Below the pieces are notes generated by a model. The model made no database searches and was not told the origin of the DNA. It was given only the letters and a program-made list of their open reading frames with translations. From contig DATAZV010000058.1 of assembly GCA_036271855.1 (NCBI GenBank), positions 1-8,333 on the forward strand: DNA of 8,333 nt, in the 5' to 3' direction. This document shows, piece by piece, positions 1-6,320 of this stretch. Position 1 is the stretch's first letter. Each line of letters begins with the position of its first letter. Source of the DNA: JAQGMJ01 sp036271855 (GTDB lineage: Bacteria; Pseudomonadota; Gammaproteobacteria; Burkholderiales; JAEUOS01). The translations under genes were made by a program, and so were the position numbers.

Positions 1-178
1 CGACGCTTTACCGCCGGCCGACGCCCTGGTCGTCGCCGTCGCCCACCGCGAATTCCGCGCCCTGCCGCTGGAGCATTTGCGCGCCAAGGTGCGTGCCGGC
101 GCCTGCATCGTCGACGTCAAGTCGGTGCTCGACCCGGCCGCCGTGCGCGCCGCCGGCCACGCCTTCTGGCGACTGTAA
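1..178 (+). CDS. Nucleotide-sugar dehydrogenase, C-terminal end (partial; WbpO/TviB-like UDP-sugar 6-dehydrogenase)
   Basis: Only the last 58 residues are in the window, read from base 2 to a TAA at 176-178; the start lies upstream. The visible part has the pattern of the C-terminal UDP-binding domain of the UDP-glucose/GDP-mannose dehydrogenase family: a hydrophobic strand (ALVVAVAH) followed by REF, then a second strand ending in IVDVKSVLD, and the terminal aromatic-Arg-Leu (FWRL). The short DVKS...WRL tail recalls the WbpO/TviB branch, which oxidises UDP-N-acetylhexosamine to the uronic acid with two NAD+. This is inference, because the catalytic Cys and the Rossmann domain are outside the window. 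The next gene begins 9 nt after the stop, so the two are almost certainly co-transcribed. It could equally be a UDP-glucose or UDP-ManNAc dehydrogenase; the substrate cannot be read from this fragment. Confidence 0.78.
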   Translation, partial: DALPPADALVVAVAHREFRALPLEHLRAKVRAGACIVDVKSVLDPAAVRAAGHAFWRL

Positions 179-187
179 AAGACCGAC

Positions 188-2128
188 ATGTGCGGCATCG
201 CCGGCCTGCTTTGTTTCAACCCGGGCCTGGCGCCGCAGGAACTTGAAGCGCGCGCGCTGGCCATGTCCGGCGCGATTGCCTATCGCGGCCCGGACGCGGA
301 CGGTGTCTGGAGCGATGCCGCCAGCGGTGTGGCGCTGGCGCACCGCCGCCTGTCGATCATCGATCTCACGCCCGCCGGGGCGCAGCCGATGGCCAGCCAT
401 TCCGGGCGCTTCGTCACCGTATTCAACGGCGAAATCTATAACTACGAAGAGCTGCGTGCCGCTTTGCCGCCCACCCAATGGCGCGGCCATTCGGATACGG
501 AAGTGCTGCTTGAAGCCATCGAAACCTGGGGCCTCACAGCTACGCTGCAGCGTGCGGTCGGCATGTTCGCAATCGCAGTGTGGGACGCGAAGGAGCGCAC
601 CCTTACGCTGGCGCGCGACCGGCTGGGCGAAAAGCCGCTCTACTACGGCATTGCCGGCGGCGCACTGTTGTTCGGCTCCGAACTGAAAGCCTTGGCGGCT
701 TATCCGGGCTGGAGCGGCGAAATCGACCGCGCTGCGCTGGACCAATTCATGCGCTACTCGGCGGTGCCTGCGCCGCATTCGATCTATCGCAACGTCAGGA
801 AACTGCCCGCCGCCACCTGTCTACGCATCGCCGCGCGCGATGCCGGGCGGGCGCTTGAGTTGACCCCCGAGCCCTACTGGTCGCTTGAAACAGTGGCCGC
901 GCAGCCCGGCTTGCAACTCGGGGACGGCGAGGCGACCGACCAACTCGAGCATTTGCTGAAACAGGCGGTTGCCGGGCAGATGGTGGCCGACGTGCCGGTA
1001 GGTGCATTTCTCTCTGGCGGCATCGATTCCTCGGCCATCGTCGCGCTGATGCAGGCGCAGTCGGCGCGGCCGGTGCGCACCTTTTCCATCGGCTTCAACG
1101 AACCGGGCTACAACGAGGCCGAGCATGCAAAGGCGGTGGCCGGCCACCTCGGCACCGACCACACCGAACTGTATGTGACGCCGGATGAGGCGCGCGCCGT
1201 CATCCCGATGTTGCCGGCCATGTTCGACGAGCCTTTCGCCGATTCCTCGCAGATTCCCACTTACCTGGTGGCCAAACTGGCACGCAGCCAGGTGACAGTG
1301 AGCCTGTCGGGCGACGGCGGGGACGAGTTGTTCGGCGGCTACAACCGCTATTTCTGGGCCGAGCGCTACTGGTCACGCATGCGCGGCATGCCGAGCTTCG
1401 CGCGCGCACTGGCCGGCGCCGGTGTCCATGCGCTGTCGCCGCAGGCCTGGGACGGACTGTGGAAAATCCTCCCTGGGCGCGCGCAACTGGCGCAACCCGG
1501 GGACAAGCTGTACAAGCTGGCCGACCTGCTGCAGGCGCGCGACGGCCGCGAAGCCTACGACTGGGTCACCTCGCAGCATCGCGAGCGCGAATCGCTGGTG
1601 CTGGGCGGGGCTTCTTCACCGCTGGCCGGCGAGCATGCGCTGTGGAATTGCCCGGGGCGACGCCTGGCGGACGACATGATGCTGGCCGATGCCCGCGGCT
1701 ACCTGGCCGACGACATCCTGGTCAAGGTCGATCGCGCCACCATGGCCGTCAGCCTGGAGGGCCGGGCGCCCTTCCTGGACCACCGGGTGGCGGAATTCGC
1801 CTTTAGGTTGCCCATCGCACAGAAAATTCGCGGCGGTATGGGAAAATGGCTGCTCAGACAGGTCTTGTATCGCCACGTGCCGGCCGCGATGATCGAGCGC
1901 CCGAAAATGGGCTTCGGTGTGCCCATCGATAGCTGGCTGCGCGGCCCGCTCAAGCCGTGGGCGCAAGCCCTGCTCGAGCCGGTACGCCTGCGCGCGGAAG
2001 GTTTTTTGCGTGCCGAGGCGGTCGAGCGGGCCTGGAGTGAGCACCAGTCGGGCCGGCGCAACCGGCAGCATTTCCTGTGGAACGTGCTGATGTTCGAGGC
2101 CTGGCTGAACCAAGGAAAATTCCAATGA
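188..2128 (+). CDS. asnB: Asparagine synthase (glutamine-hydrolysing) / AsnB-type amidotransferase in a polysaccharide operon
   Basis: A 646-residue class II glutamine amidotransferase fused to an ATP-pyrophosphatase synthetase domain; the length is normal for the family. It starts MCGIAG, so removal of Met1 exposes the nucleophilic Cys2, which fixes the start. N-terminal glutaminase motifs are RGPDADG (about 33-39), NGEIYNYEELR (about 80-90) and GHSDTEVLLEA. The synthetase domain carries the PP-loop SGGIDS at 276-281, a second nucleotide-binding loop SLSGDGGDELFGG (about 372-384), and VKVDRATMA...EGRAPFLDHR further on. All key residues appear intact. Family members make asparagine from aspartate, glutamine and ATP. 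Homologues inside O-antigen or exopolysaccharide clusters, such as WbpS of Pseudomonas, are thought to amidate uronic-acid sugars. Lying directly after a uronate-forming dehydrogenase favours the second role here, but sequence alone cannot separate them. The upstream Shine-Dalgarno is weak (AAAAGA), suggesting translational coupling to the preceding gene. Confidence 0.9.
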   Translation: MCGIAGLLCFNPGLAPQELEARALAMSGAIAYRGPDADGVWSDAASGVALAHRRLSIIDLTPAGAQPMASHSGRFVTVFNGEIYNYEELRAALPPTQWRGHSDTEVLLEAIETWGLTATLQRAVGMFAIAVWDAKERTLTLARDRLGEKPLYYGIAGGALLFGSELKALAAYPGWSGEIDRAALDQFMRYSAVPAPHSIYRNVRKLPAATCLRIAARDAGRALELTPEPYWSLETVAAQPGLQLGDGEATDQLEHLLKQAVAGQMVADVPVGAFLSGGIDSSAIVALMQAQSARPVRTFSIGFNEPGYNEAEHAKAVAGHLGTDHTELYVTPDEARAVIPMLPAMFDEPFADSSQIPTYLVAKLARSQVTVSLSGDGGDELFGGYNRYFWAERYWSRMRGMPSFARALAGAGVHALSPQAWDGLWKILPGRAQLAQPGDKLYKLADLLQARDGREAYDWVTSQHRERESLVLGGASSPLAGEHALWNCPGRRLADDMMLADARGYLADDILVKVDRATMAVSLEGRAPFLDHRVAEFAFRLPIAQKIRGGMGKWLLRQVLYRHVPAAMIERPKMGFGVPIDSWLRGPLKPWAQALLEPVRLRAEGFLRAEAVERAWSEHQSGRRNRQHFLWNVLMFEAWLNQGKFQ

Positions 2129-3543
2129 ACGCAGCGCTGACCCCAGTCATTCTTTCCGGCGGCTCCGGCACGCGGCTATGGCCGCTGTCGCGGGCGCAAT
2201 TGCCCAAGCAGTTCCTGCCGCTGGTGTCCGATTCGACCATGGTGCAGGAGACCTGGCAGCGGCTCGAAGGCCTGCCCGGCTTGGCGCAGCCGCTGATCGT
2301 CTGCGGTGAAGACCATCGCTTCCTGGCTGCCGAGCAACTGCGCGAAGCCGGCGCCGCCGGCGCCCGGGTGATGCTTGAGCCCGCCGGGCGCAATACCGCC
2401 CCGGCCATCGCCGCCGCCGCCTTCGAGTTGCTGGCCGGCGATCCGGCTGCGGTCATGCTGGTGTTGCCGGCCGACCATTTGATCCTCGACCTGCCGGCGT
2501 TTCACCGCGCGGTGCAGGCGGCGCAGGCGCTGGCCATCGACGGCAAGCTGGTTACCTTCGGCATTCCGCCGGATGCGCCGGCCACCGGCTTCGGCTACAT
2601 CGAGCGCGGCACGGCGCTGGGGCCGGGGAGCTATGCCGTCAAGCGCTTTGTCGAAAAGCCCAAGCTCGAAGCCGCCGAACAATTCCTCGCCCAGGGGGGC
2701 TTTTACTGGAACAGCGGCATGTTCGTGTTCCGTGCGCAAACCTATCTGGACGAGCTGGCGCGCCACCGGCCCGACATCCATACCGCCAGCCAGGCCGCGT
2801 GGAAAGCCGCCAAGCGCGACCCCGATTTCTGTCGCCTGTCCAAGGCCGAATTCCTCGCCTGTCCTTCCGACTCGATCGACTATGCGGTGATGGAAAAAAC
2901 CGCACATGCGGCAGTGATCGAAGCCGGTATCGGCTGGAACGACATCGGTTCCTGGGAGGCCCTATGGAGCACCTCCAAGCGCGACGGCAACGGCAACGTC
3001 ACCCGCGGCGACGTCGAAATGGAATCGGTGACCGGCAGCTATATCCGCGCCGAGGAGCGCCTGGTGGCGGCCGTCGGCGTTTGCGACCTGGTGATCGTCG
3101 AGACTGCCGATGCGGTGCTGGTGGCGCACAAGGACCATGCGCAGGACGTCAAGCTCACCGTCGACAGCCTGAAGCGCAAGCAGCGCGGCGAGCACATGAA
3201 TCATCGCCGGGTCTACCGCCCCTGGGGCTATTACGAGAGTCTGGATGAGGGCACCCGTTATCAGGTGAAGCGTCTGATGGTCAAACCCGGCGGCAAGCTT
3301 TCGCTGCAATTGCATCGGCGCCGCTCCGAGCACTGGGTGGTGGTCTCTGGTGTTGCGCGGGTGACGCGCGGTGAGGAGGTATTCGACCTGCTGCCCGATC
3401 AATCCACCTATCTGCCGATCGGCACCAAGCACCGCCTGGAAAATGTCACTGACGAGCCGGTCTACATGATCGAGGTGCAGTCGGGCGACTACCTGGGTGA
3501 AGACGACATCGAGCGTTTCGACGACATTTACCGGCGCGAATGA
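2125..3543 (+). CDS. manC: Mannose-1-phosphate guanylyltransferase / mannose-6-phosphate isomerase (ManC/AlgA type)
   Basis: A 472-residue bifunctional enzyme that makes GDP-mannose from mannose-1-phosphate and GTP, and in many members also interconverts fructose-6-phosphate and mannose-6-phosphate. The N-terminal nucleotidyltransferase domain opens with GGSGTRLWPLSR (12-23) followed by PKQF (27-30), and has the sugar-phosphate motif FVEKP at 175-179. The C-terminal cupin (about 365-472) contains RPWGYYE, the metal-site region SLQLHRRRSEHW (393-404) and the usual IEVQSGDYLGEDDIERFDD ending. The ATG at 2125 overlaps the asnB stop (ATGA) and has AAGGA 8 nt upstream. The in-frame ATG at 2077 would lie inside asnB and add residues before the conserved start. 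One oddity is in the cupin: the family's usual three-histidine run (HHH in AlgA) reads HRR here, so isomerase activity is uncertain. No manB/phosphomannomutase is visible in the window. Confidence 0.95.
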   Translation: MNAALTPVILSGGSGTRLWPLSRAQLPKQFLPLVSDSTMVQETWQRLEGLPGLAQPLIVCGEDHRFLAAEQLREAGAAGARVMLEPAGRNTAPAIAAAAFELLAGDPAAVMLVLPADHLILDLPAFHRAVQAAQALAIDGKLVTFGIPPDAPATGFGYIERGTALGPGSYAVKRFVEKPKLEAAEQFLAQGGFYWNSGMFVFRAQTYLDELARHRPDIHTASQAAWKAAKRDPDFCRLSKAEFLACPSDSIDYAVMEKTAHAAVIEAGIGWNDIGSWEALWSTSKRDGNGNVTRGDVEMESVTGSYIRAEERLVAAVGVCDLVIVETADAVLVAHKDHAQDVKLTVDSLKRKQRGEHMNHRRVYRPWGYYESLDEGTRYQVKRLMVKPGGKLSLQLHRRRSEHWVVVSGVARVTRGEEVFDLLPDQSTYLPIGTKHRLENVTDEPVYMIEVQSGDYLGEDDIERFDDIYRRE

Positions 3544-3560
3544 CGCCGGGACGGCGGCGT
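3543..3560 (+). other. GC-rich hairpin just after manC
   Basis: ACGCCG (3543-3548) and CGGCGT (3555-3560) form a 6-bp perfect stem with a 6-nt loop, beginning at the last base of the manC stop codon. No T-run follows, so it is not a classical intrinsic terminator. It could stabilise the 3' end or simply reflect GC-rich sequence. Confidence 0.25.
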
Positions 3561-3580
3561 GCGTCCCTCCGCCCGTCGCG

Positions 3581-3586
3581 TAAAAT
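3581..3586 (+). promoter_or_regulatory. Candidate -10 element (TAAAAT) placing the transcript start at the downstream ATG
   Basis: TAAAAT ends 6 nt before the ATG at 3593. With normal -10 to +1 spacing, transcription would begin at or next to the A of the start codon, giving a leaderless mRNA. No Shine-Dalgarno is present in the 12 nt before the ATG, which fits. No good -35 hexamer lies 16-18 nt upstream (CGTGCG region), so the call rests on the -10 and the missing ribosome binding site. Confidence 0.35.
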
Positions 3587-3592
3587 GGCGCC

Positions 3593-4531
3593 ATGAGCGA
3601 ACTCCCTCCGCAGTTGCGCCAGTTGCGCGACTTTTACTACAAGACCGCGCTGAAGCTGCCGCCCGAGCAGTACTTTGTACGCGCCGAGGGCTTGATCGAC
3701 GCGCCGTCCTTCTTCACGGTCGAACATCTGAAGCAGCATCTGAACAACCCGATGCTGATGCCCAACTATCTGGCGCTGATGTACCAGGGCAAACGGGTGG
3801 ACCTGTCGCCGGCGATGGGCCACAAGGTGATCCAGGCGGCCGAAGTGCCTTTCCTCAACAAGGGCATTCTGGAGGACTACCTGGCCCATGGCGCTTCCCT
3901 GGTGCTGGAAGGTGTAGACATCCTGCAGGCCGACATCAACGCCATGTGCGGCGCCATCGACGCACCCCACGAATGCGTGCTGTCGAACGCGGTTGCGTTT
4001 TTTTCGCAAAAGGGCAACGAAGCCTATGGCGGCCACCTTGATCTCGACGATGTCCTGGTAGTGCACTTGGGCGGGCGCAAGAAGTGGCGCATTTTTGAGC
4101 GCCAGAATCCGCGGCGGGTCGACATGTTTGAGTTGCCGCCGGAAAAAATGGGCAAGCAAGTCGCTGAATTCGAAATGCAGCCGGGCGACGCCCTCTACAT
4201 GCGCAGCAAGACCCCGCACCTGGTGGAAACCACAGGCGACTATTCGCTGCACATGTCTTTTGACATCTGCGACCGCAACGTCACGCCGGAAACCGCCTTG
4301 CACATGCTGATGGCGGAATTCGACCGTGACGCCAGCCCTTCATATACGCCCACTCCGGGCGTGCTGGAAAGGCTGGTCGCGCATGCGGGTACTCCGGCCT
4401 ATCAGGCCAAGCTGGCCGAGTTGCAGGCGAAGCAAAGGGAAAACTACAAGCGCGCCCGTGCCATGCTGGGCAGCAACCGCGTCAGCGCGCTGGACCGCTG
4501 GATCGTGCAGGAGTCACGCACCAAAAAGTAG
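3593..4531 (+). CDS. JmjC/cupin-fold 2-oxoglutarate oxygenase candidate (cupin-like domain protein)
   Basis: A 312-residue protein of the JmjC/cupin superfamily, closest in motif style to the bacterial RoxA (YcfD)/Cupin_4 group of Fe(II)/2-oxoglutarate hydroxylases. A candidate metal triad is visible: H148 and D150 in GGHLDLDDVLVVHLGG, and H209 in KTPHLVET. The H-to-H spacing (61) is near that of RoxA-type enzymes. Basic residues R162-K164 just after GG sit where the 2-oxoglutarate anchor is expected. The distal strand FEMQPGDALYM (about 195-205) matches the usual strand before the third ligand. The C-terminal third (about 235-312) is charged and helical, like the extra C-terminal domain of this group. 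There is no signal peptide or membrane segment, so it is probably cytoplasmic. RoxA hydroxylates ribosomal protein L16, but this protein's substrate is unknown and motif resemblance does not assign it. It converges with the minus-strand gene that ends 23 nt away. Confidence 0.72.
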   Translation: MSELPPQLRQLRDFYYKTALKLPPEQYFVRAEGLIDAPSFFTVEHLKQHLNNPMLMPNYLALMYQGKRVDLSPAMGHKVIQAAEVPFLNKGILEDYLAHGASLVLEGVDILQADINAMCGAIDAPHECVLSNAVAFFSQKGNEAYGGHLDLDDVLVVHLGGRKKWRIFERQNPRRVDMFELPPEKMGKQVAEFEMQPGDALYMRSKTPHLVETTGDYSLHMSFDICDRNVTPETALHMLMAEFDRDASPSYTPTPGVLERLVAHAGTPAYQAKLAELQAKQRENYKRARAMLGSNRVSALDRWIVQESRTKK

Positions 4532-4534
4532 AGC

Positions 4535-4555
4535 AGGGCGGTTCCGCGCCGCCTT
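4535..4555. terminator. Possible weak bidirectional terminator between convergent genes
   Basis: AGGGCGG (4535-4541) can pair with CCGCCTT (4549-4555) around a 7-nt loop, including one G-T pair. The hairpin occupies most of the 23-nt gap between the two convergent stops. On the minus strand a T5 tract (the A5 at 4523-4527 read in reverse) follows a few bases later; on + no T-run follows. It is plausible as an end for the minus-strand transcript but weak. Confidence 0.3.
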
Positions 4556-5526
4556 CAGTCCACCGTGATCGCCGCGTCCTTGGCGATTTTTCCCCAGCGC
4601 TGCCACTCCGCTTGCAGCATCCGGTCGGCCTCTGCTGCGCTGGTATTGGCCGGCTCCAGCCCCTGCTTGAGCAGGGCTTCACGCACTTCCTTGCGCGCCA
4701 GGGCATCGTTTAAGGCCTGGTTCAGGCGCGCCACGACATCCTTCGGCACGGCTTTTGGTGCGACGATTACGTGCCAGCCGCCGATTACGATCGGATAGCC
4801 CTGTTCGCTCAAGGTCGGCACTTCCGGCGCGCTGGCAACGCGCGCCGCCGTGGTGGTGCCTAGCAGTTTCACCCGCCCGCTTTTGGCCTGTGGCACCGCC
4901 ACCGAAAGCGGCACGAAAAACGCATCGACCTGGCCGGCCGACACCGCCGTCACCGCCGGCGCGGCACCCTGGAAGGGCACGTGCAGCAGGTCCAGCCCGG
5001 CGGTCTGCTTGAATTGCTCGAACGCGATCTGCGAAGTGCTGCCCACGCCCCAGGAGGCAAAGGAAAGCTTGCCCGCGTGTTCCTTGGCGTAAGCGACGAA
5101 CTCCTTGCCGGTCTGCACCGGCAGTTTCGGGTTAACCACCAGCGCGAAGGGGAAGTAGTCCATCACGCCGACGGCGGCGAAATCCCTGATCGCGTCATAC
5201 GGCACTTTTTTGTAGATGTGCGGGTTGATCGCGTGGGTCTCGGCAGTGGCTTCCAGCAGGGTATAGCCGTCGGCCGGCGCGCGGGCCACGGCTTCGGAGC
5301 CGATCATCGCGTTGGCCCCCGGCTTGTTGTCCACCACCACCGATTGTTTCAATACCTCGGTCATGCCTTGCGCGACGATGCGTGCCACCACGTCGGCGTT
5401 GCCGCCGGCAGTAAAGGGCACGACAAAGCGCAGGGGATGATCGGGAAAGGCCTTCGCCTGCGCCAATGCCAGGCCGGGCAGCGACAGGGCGAGCACGGCA
5501 ATTGCCGCCAGCGGGTAAGTGCGCAT
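4555..5526 (-). CDS. Bug-family (TctC) periplasmic solute-binding protein
   Basis: A 323-residue extracytoplasmic binding protein of the Bug/TctC family, the receptor class for tripartite tricarboxylate transporters and greatly expanded in betaproteobacteria. It begins with a Sec signal peptide: a hydrophobic stretch at about 6-22, with likely cleavage after ALA or AQA (residue 22 or 24). The mature protein opens with the family pattern FPDHPLRFVVPFTAGGNADVVAR, where the PF-AGG-D loop forms the ligand site. Further family blocks are VVDNKPGANAMIGSE, a GYTLL segment and VPFQGAAPAV. The start at 5526 is supported by GGAGA about 6 nt upstream on the minus strand. No TctA or TctB membrane genes are in the window, so it is an orphan receptor; this is common in these bacteria, and the ligand cannot be predicted. 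It lies 45 nt downstream of the OsmC-family gene on the same strand and may be co-transcribed with it. Confidence 0.93.
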   Translation of the reverse strand: MRTYPLAAIAVLALSLPGLALAQAKAFPDHPLRFVVPFTAGGNADVVARIVAQGMTEVLKQSVVVDNKPGANAMIGSEAVARAPADGYTLLEATAETHAINPHIYKKVPYDAIRDFAAVGVMDYFPFALVVNPKLPVQTGKEFVAYAKEHAGKLSFASWGVGSTSQIAFEQFKQTAGLDLLHVPFQGAAPAVTAVSAGQVDAFFVPLSVAVPQAKSGRVKLLGTTTAARVASAPEVPTLSEQGYPIVIGGWHVIVAPKAVPKDVVARLNQALNDALARKEVREALLKQGLEPANTSAAEADRMLQAEWQRWGKIAKDAAITVD

Positions 5527-5542
5527 TGAGGTCTCCTCGGGC

Positions 5543-5567
5543 GGCAGGGGCGATGCGCCCTCTTGCC
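5543..5567. other. Stem-loop in the OsmC/Bug intergenic gap
   Basis: GGGCG (5548-5552) pairs with CGCCC (5556-5560) around a 3-nt loop. An outer GGCA (5543-5546)/TGCC (5564-5567) stem is separated from it by a small internal loop. The structure fills most of the 45-nt gap between the OsmC stop and the Bug ribosome binding site. Read on the minus strand it has no following T-run, so processing or partial attenuation is more likely than termination. Confidence 0.4.
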
Positions 5568-5571
5568 TTCT

Positions 5572-5994
5572 TTATTCTTCGATGATCTCGAAGTCGTGGG
5601 TGATGGCGGCGGTCGATTGCAGCATGGCGGTGGCCGAGCAATACTTTTCGTGGCTGCGCTTGATCGCATGGTCCACCAGTTGCGCCCGCAAGCCCTTGCC
5701 GCGGACGATGAAATGCAGGTGAATTTTGGTAAACACCTTCGGATCCTTCTCGGCGCGCTCGGCTTCCAGGCGCACCTCGCAGCCGGAGATCGGCTGGCCG
5801 CTGTTTTTCAGGATCAGTACAACGTCATAGGCGGTGCAGCCGCCGGTGCCCAGGAGCACCATTTCCATCGGCCGCGGGCCCAGGTTGCGTCCGCCCCCCT
5901 CCGGGGCGCCGTCCATCACCACGGCATGGCCGCTGCCGGTTTCGGCCATAAAGGCCATGCCTTCGGGTCCCACCCACTTGACTACGCTTTGCAT
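5572..5994 (-). CDS. OsmC/Ohr-family peroxiredoxin-like protein (YhfA-type)
   Basis: A 140-residue protein of the OsmC superfamily of thiol-dependent peroxidases and related small proteins. The two family cysteines are present: C53 in GTGGCTAYD and C119 in EKYCSA. The conserved block GGRNLGPRPMEMVLLG (34-49) precedes the first. The architecture (beta strands, then a long helix around the first Cys) and length match the YhfA-like branch rather than Ohr. I chose the ATG at 5994: MQSVVKW aligns with the usual family start, and GAAGGA lies about 9 nt upstream on the minus strand. An in-frame extension to 6114 is possible but not supported: it would run through the candidate promoter and has no family-like sequence. 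This branch has no well-established substrate; a role in removing organic peroxides or reactive thiols is a family-level inference. An OsmC-family gene beside rplM is, to my recollection, a recurring betaproteobacterial arrangement. Confidence 0.9.
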   Translation of the reverse strand: MQSVVKWVGPEGMAFMAETGSGHAVVMDGAPEGGGRNLGPRPMEMVLLGTGGCTAYDVVLILKNSGQPISGCEVRLEAERAEKDPKVFTKIHLHFIVRGKGLRAQLVDHAIKRSHEKYCSATAMLQSTAAITHDFEIIEE

Positions 5995-6025
5995 GAAAAA
6001 AAGTCCTTCGGATTGCATTCGTGGC

Positions 6026-6031
6026 ATTTTA
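6026..6031 (-). promoter_or_regulatory. Candidate -10 element for the OsmC-family gene
   Basis: On the minus strand the sequence reads CGCGGTAAAATGCC; TAAAAT is a good -10 and would start transcription near 6019, about 25 nt before the ATG at 5994. No convincing -35 lies 16-18 nt further upstream. The core resembles the TAAAAT before the cupin gene. Confidence 0.4.
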
Positions 6032-6181
6032 CCGCGATGTAAAGACATGTAGGTTTTACCCTTAAATTCAGGGGCTTGTGACCATTCGTATGGCATAAAT
6101 TGGTCGTGCTGCATTGCAATAACTTATCCCTGTTGGAAGTAAACATATACTTAATAGTCCTTGACGGCGGCATCTATGAAT

Positions 6182-6199
6182 TTGAAATAAATATTTCAA
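6182..6199. repeat. Perfect 18-bp inverted repeat (8 bp arms, 2 bp centre)
   Basis: TTGAAATA (6182-6189), AA, then TATTTCAA (6192-6199): the arms are exact reverse complements. An AT-rich perfect palindrome of this length in a GC-rich genome is unlikely by chance and looks like a binding site for a dimeric regulator. No T-run or transcription context suggests a terminator. The regulator is not recognisable. Confidence 0.55.
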
Positions 6200-6212
6200 G
6201 TTATTGTTTTTC

Positions 6213-6228
6213 TGTGATTTATTTCACA
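6213..6228. promoter_or_regulatory. CRP/Vfr-type operator (TGTGA-N6-TCACA)
   Basis: TGTGATTTATTTCACA carries both half-sites of the CRP consensus without a mismatch and with the exact 6-bp spacer. Its centre (6220.5) lies about 100 bp upstream of the predicted small-RNA start and about 200 bp from the OsmC-gene start. Class I CRP sites usually sit at -61.5 to -92.5, so direct activation of the small RNA would need an unusual geometry. The site may also be used by another CRP/FNR-family regulator. Confidence 0.5.
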
Positions 6229-6285
6229 CTTTAGAGGGGGTGTGGCAAATTGAATACGGCGTCGACAAATATTTCTGGTTAAGTC

Positions 6286-6314
6286 TTGCAATGCACAAAA
6301 GGCGCTGGTAATAT
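6286..6314 (+). promoter_or_regulatory. Sigma70 promoter for the intergenic small RNA
   Basis: TTGCAA (6286-6291), a 17-bp spacer and TAATAT (6309-6314), with TGG immediately before the -10 (extended -10). Predicted transcription start is about 6321. The combination of both hexamers, ideal spacing and the extended element makes this the best promoter in the window. Confidence 0.68.
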
Positions 6315-6320
6315 TAGTCC

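Larger units (their letters stand above)
6115..6285. other. AT-rich intergenic regulatory block
   Basis: This stretch is clearly richer in A+T than the GC-rich genes around it and has no plausible protein gene on either strand. It contains an 18-bp perfect inverted repeat and a CRP-type palindrome 13 nt apart, listed separately. It lies between the divergent minus-strand OsmC gene and the plus-strand small-RNA promoter, so it could serve either. Beyond these elements I see nothing definite in it. Confidence 0.6.

Noticed and set aside
2077..2124. Upstream in-frame ATG of manC
   Set aside because: It lies inside asnB with no ribosome binding site; 2125 gives the standard N terminus and an ATGA overlap.
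2176..2907. Long minus-strand reading frame opposite manC
   Set aside because: It is a GC-rich shadow frame; the plus-strand frame has full ManC motifs, and the antisense product has no recognisable family pattern.
3446..4303. 285-residue minus-strand reading frame opposite the manC end and the cupin gene
   Set aside because: It spans two genes and the gap between them, has no ribosome binding site I could support, and lies opposite clear JmjC-type coding sequence.
5995..6114. Forty-residue N-terminal extension of the OsmC-family protein
   Set aside because: It passes through a candidate promoter and lacks family similarity; the ATG at 5994 has a good ribosome binding site and the expected family start.
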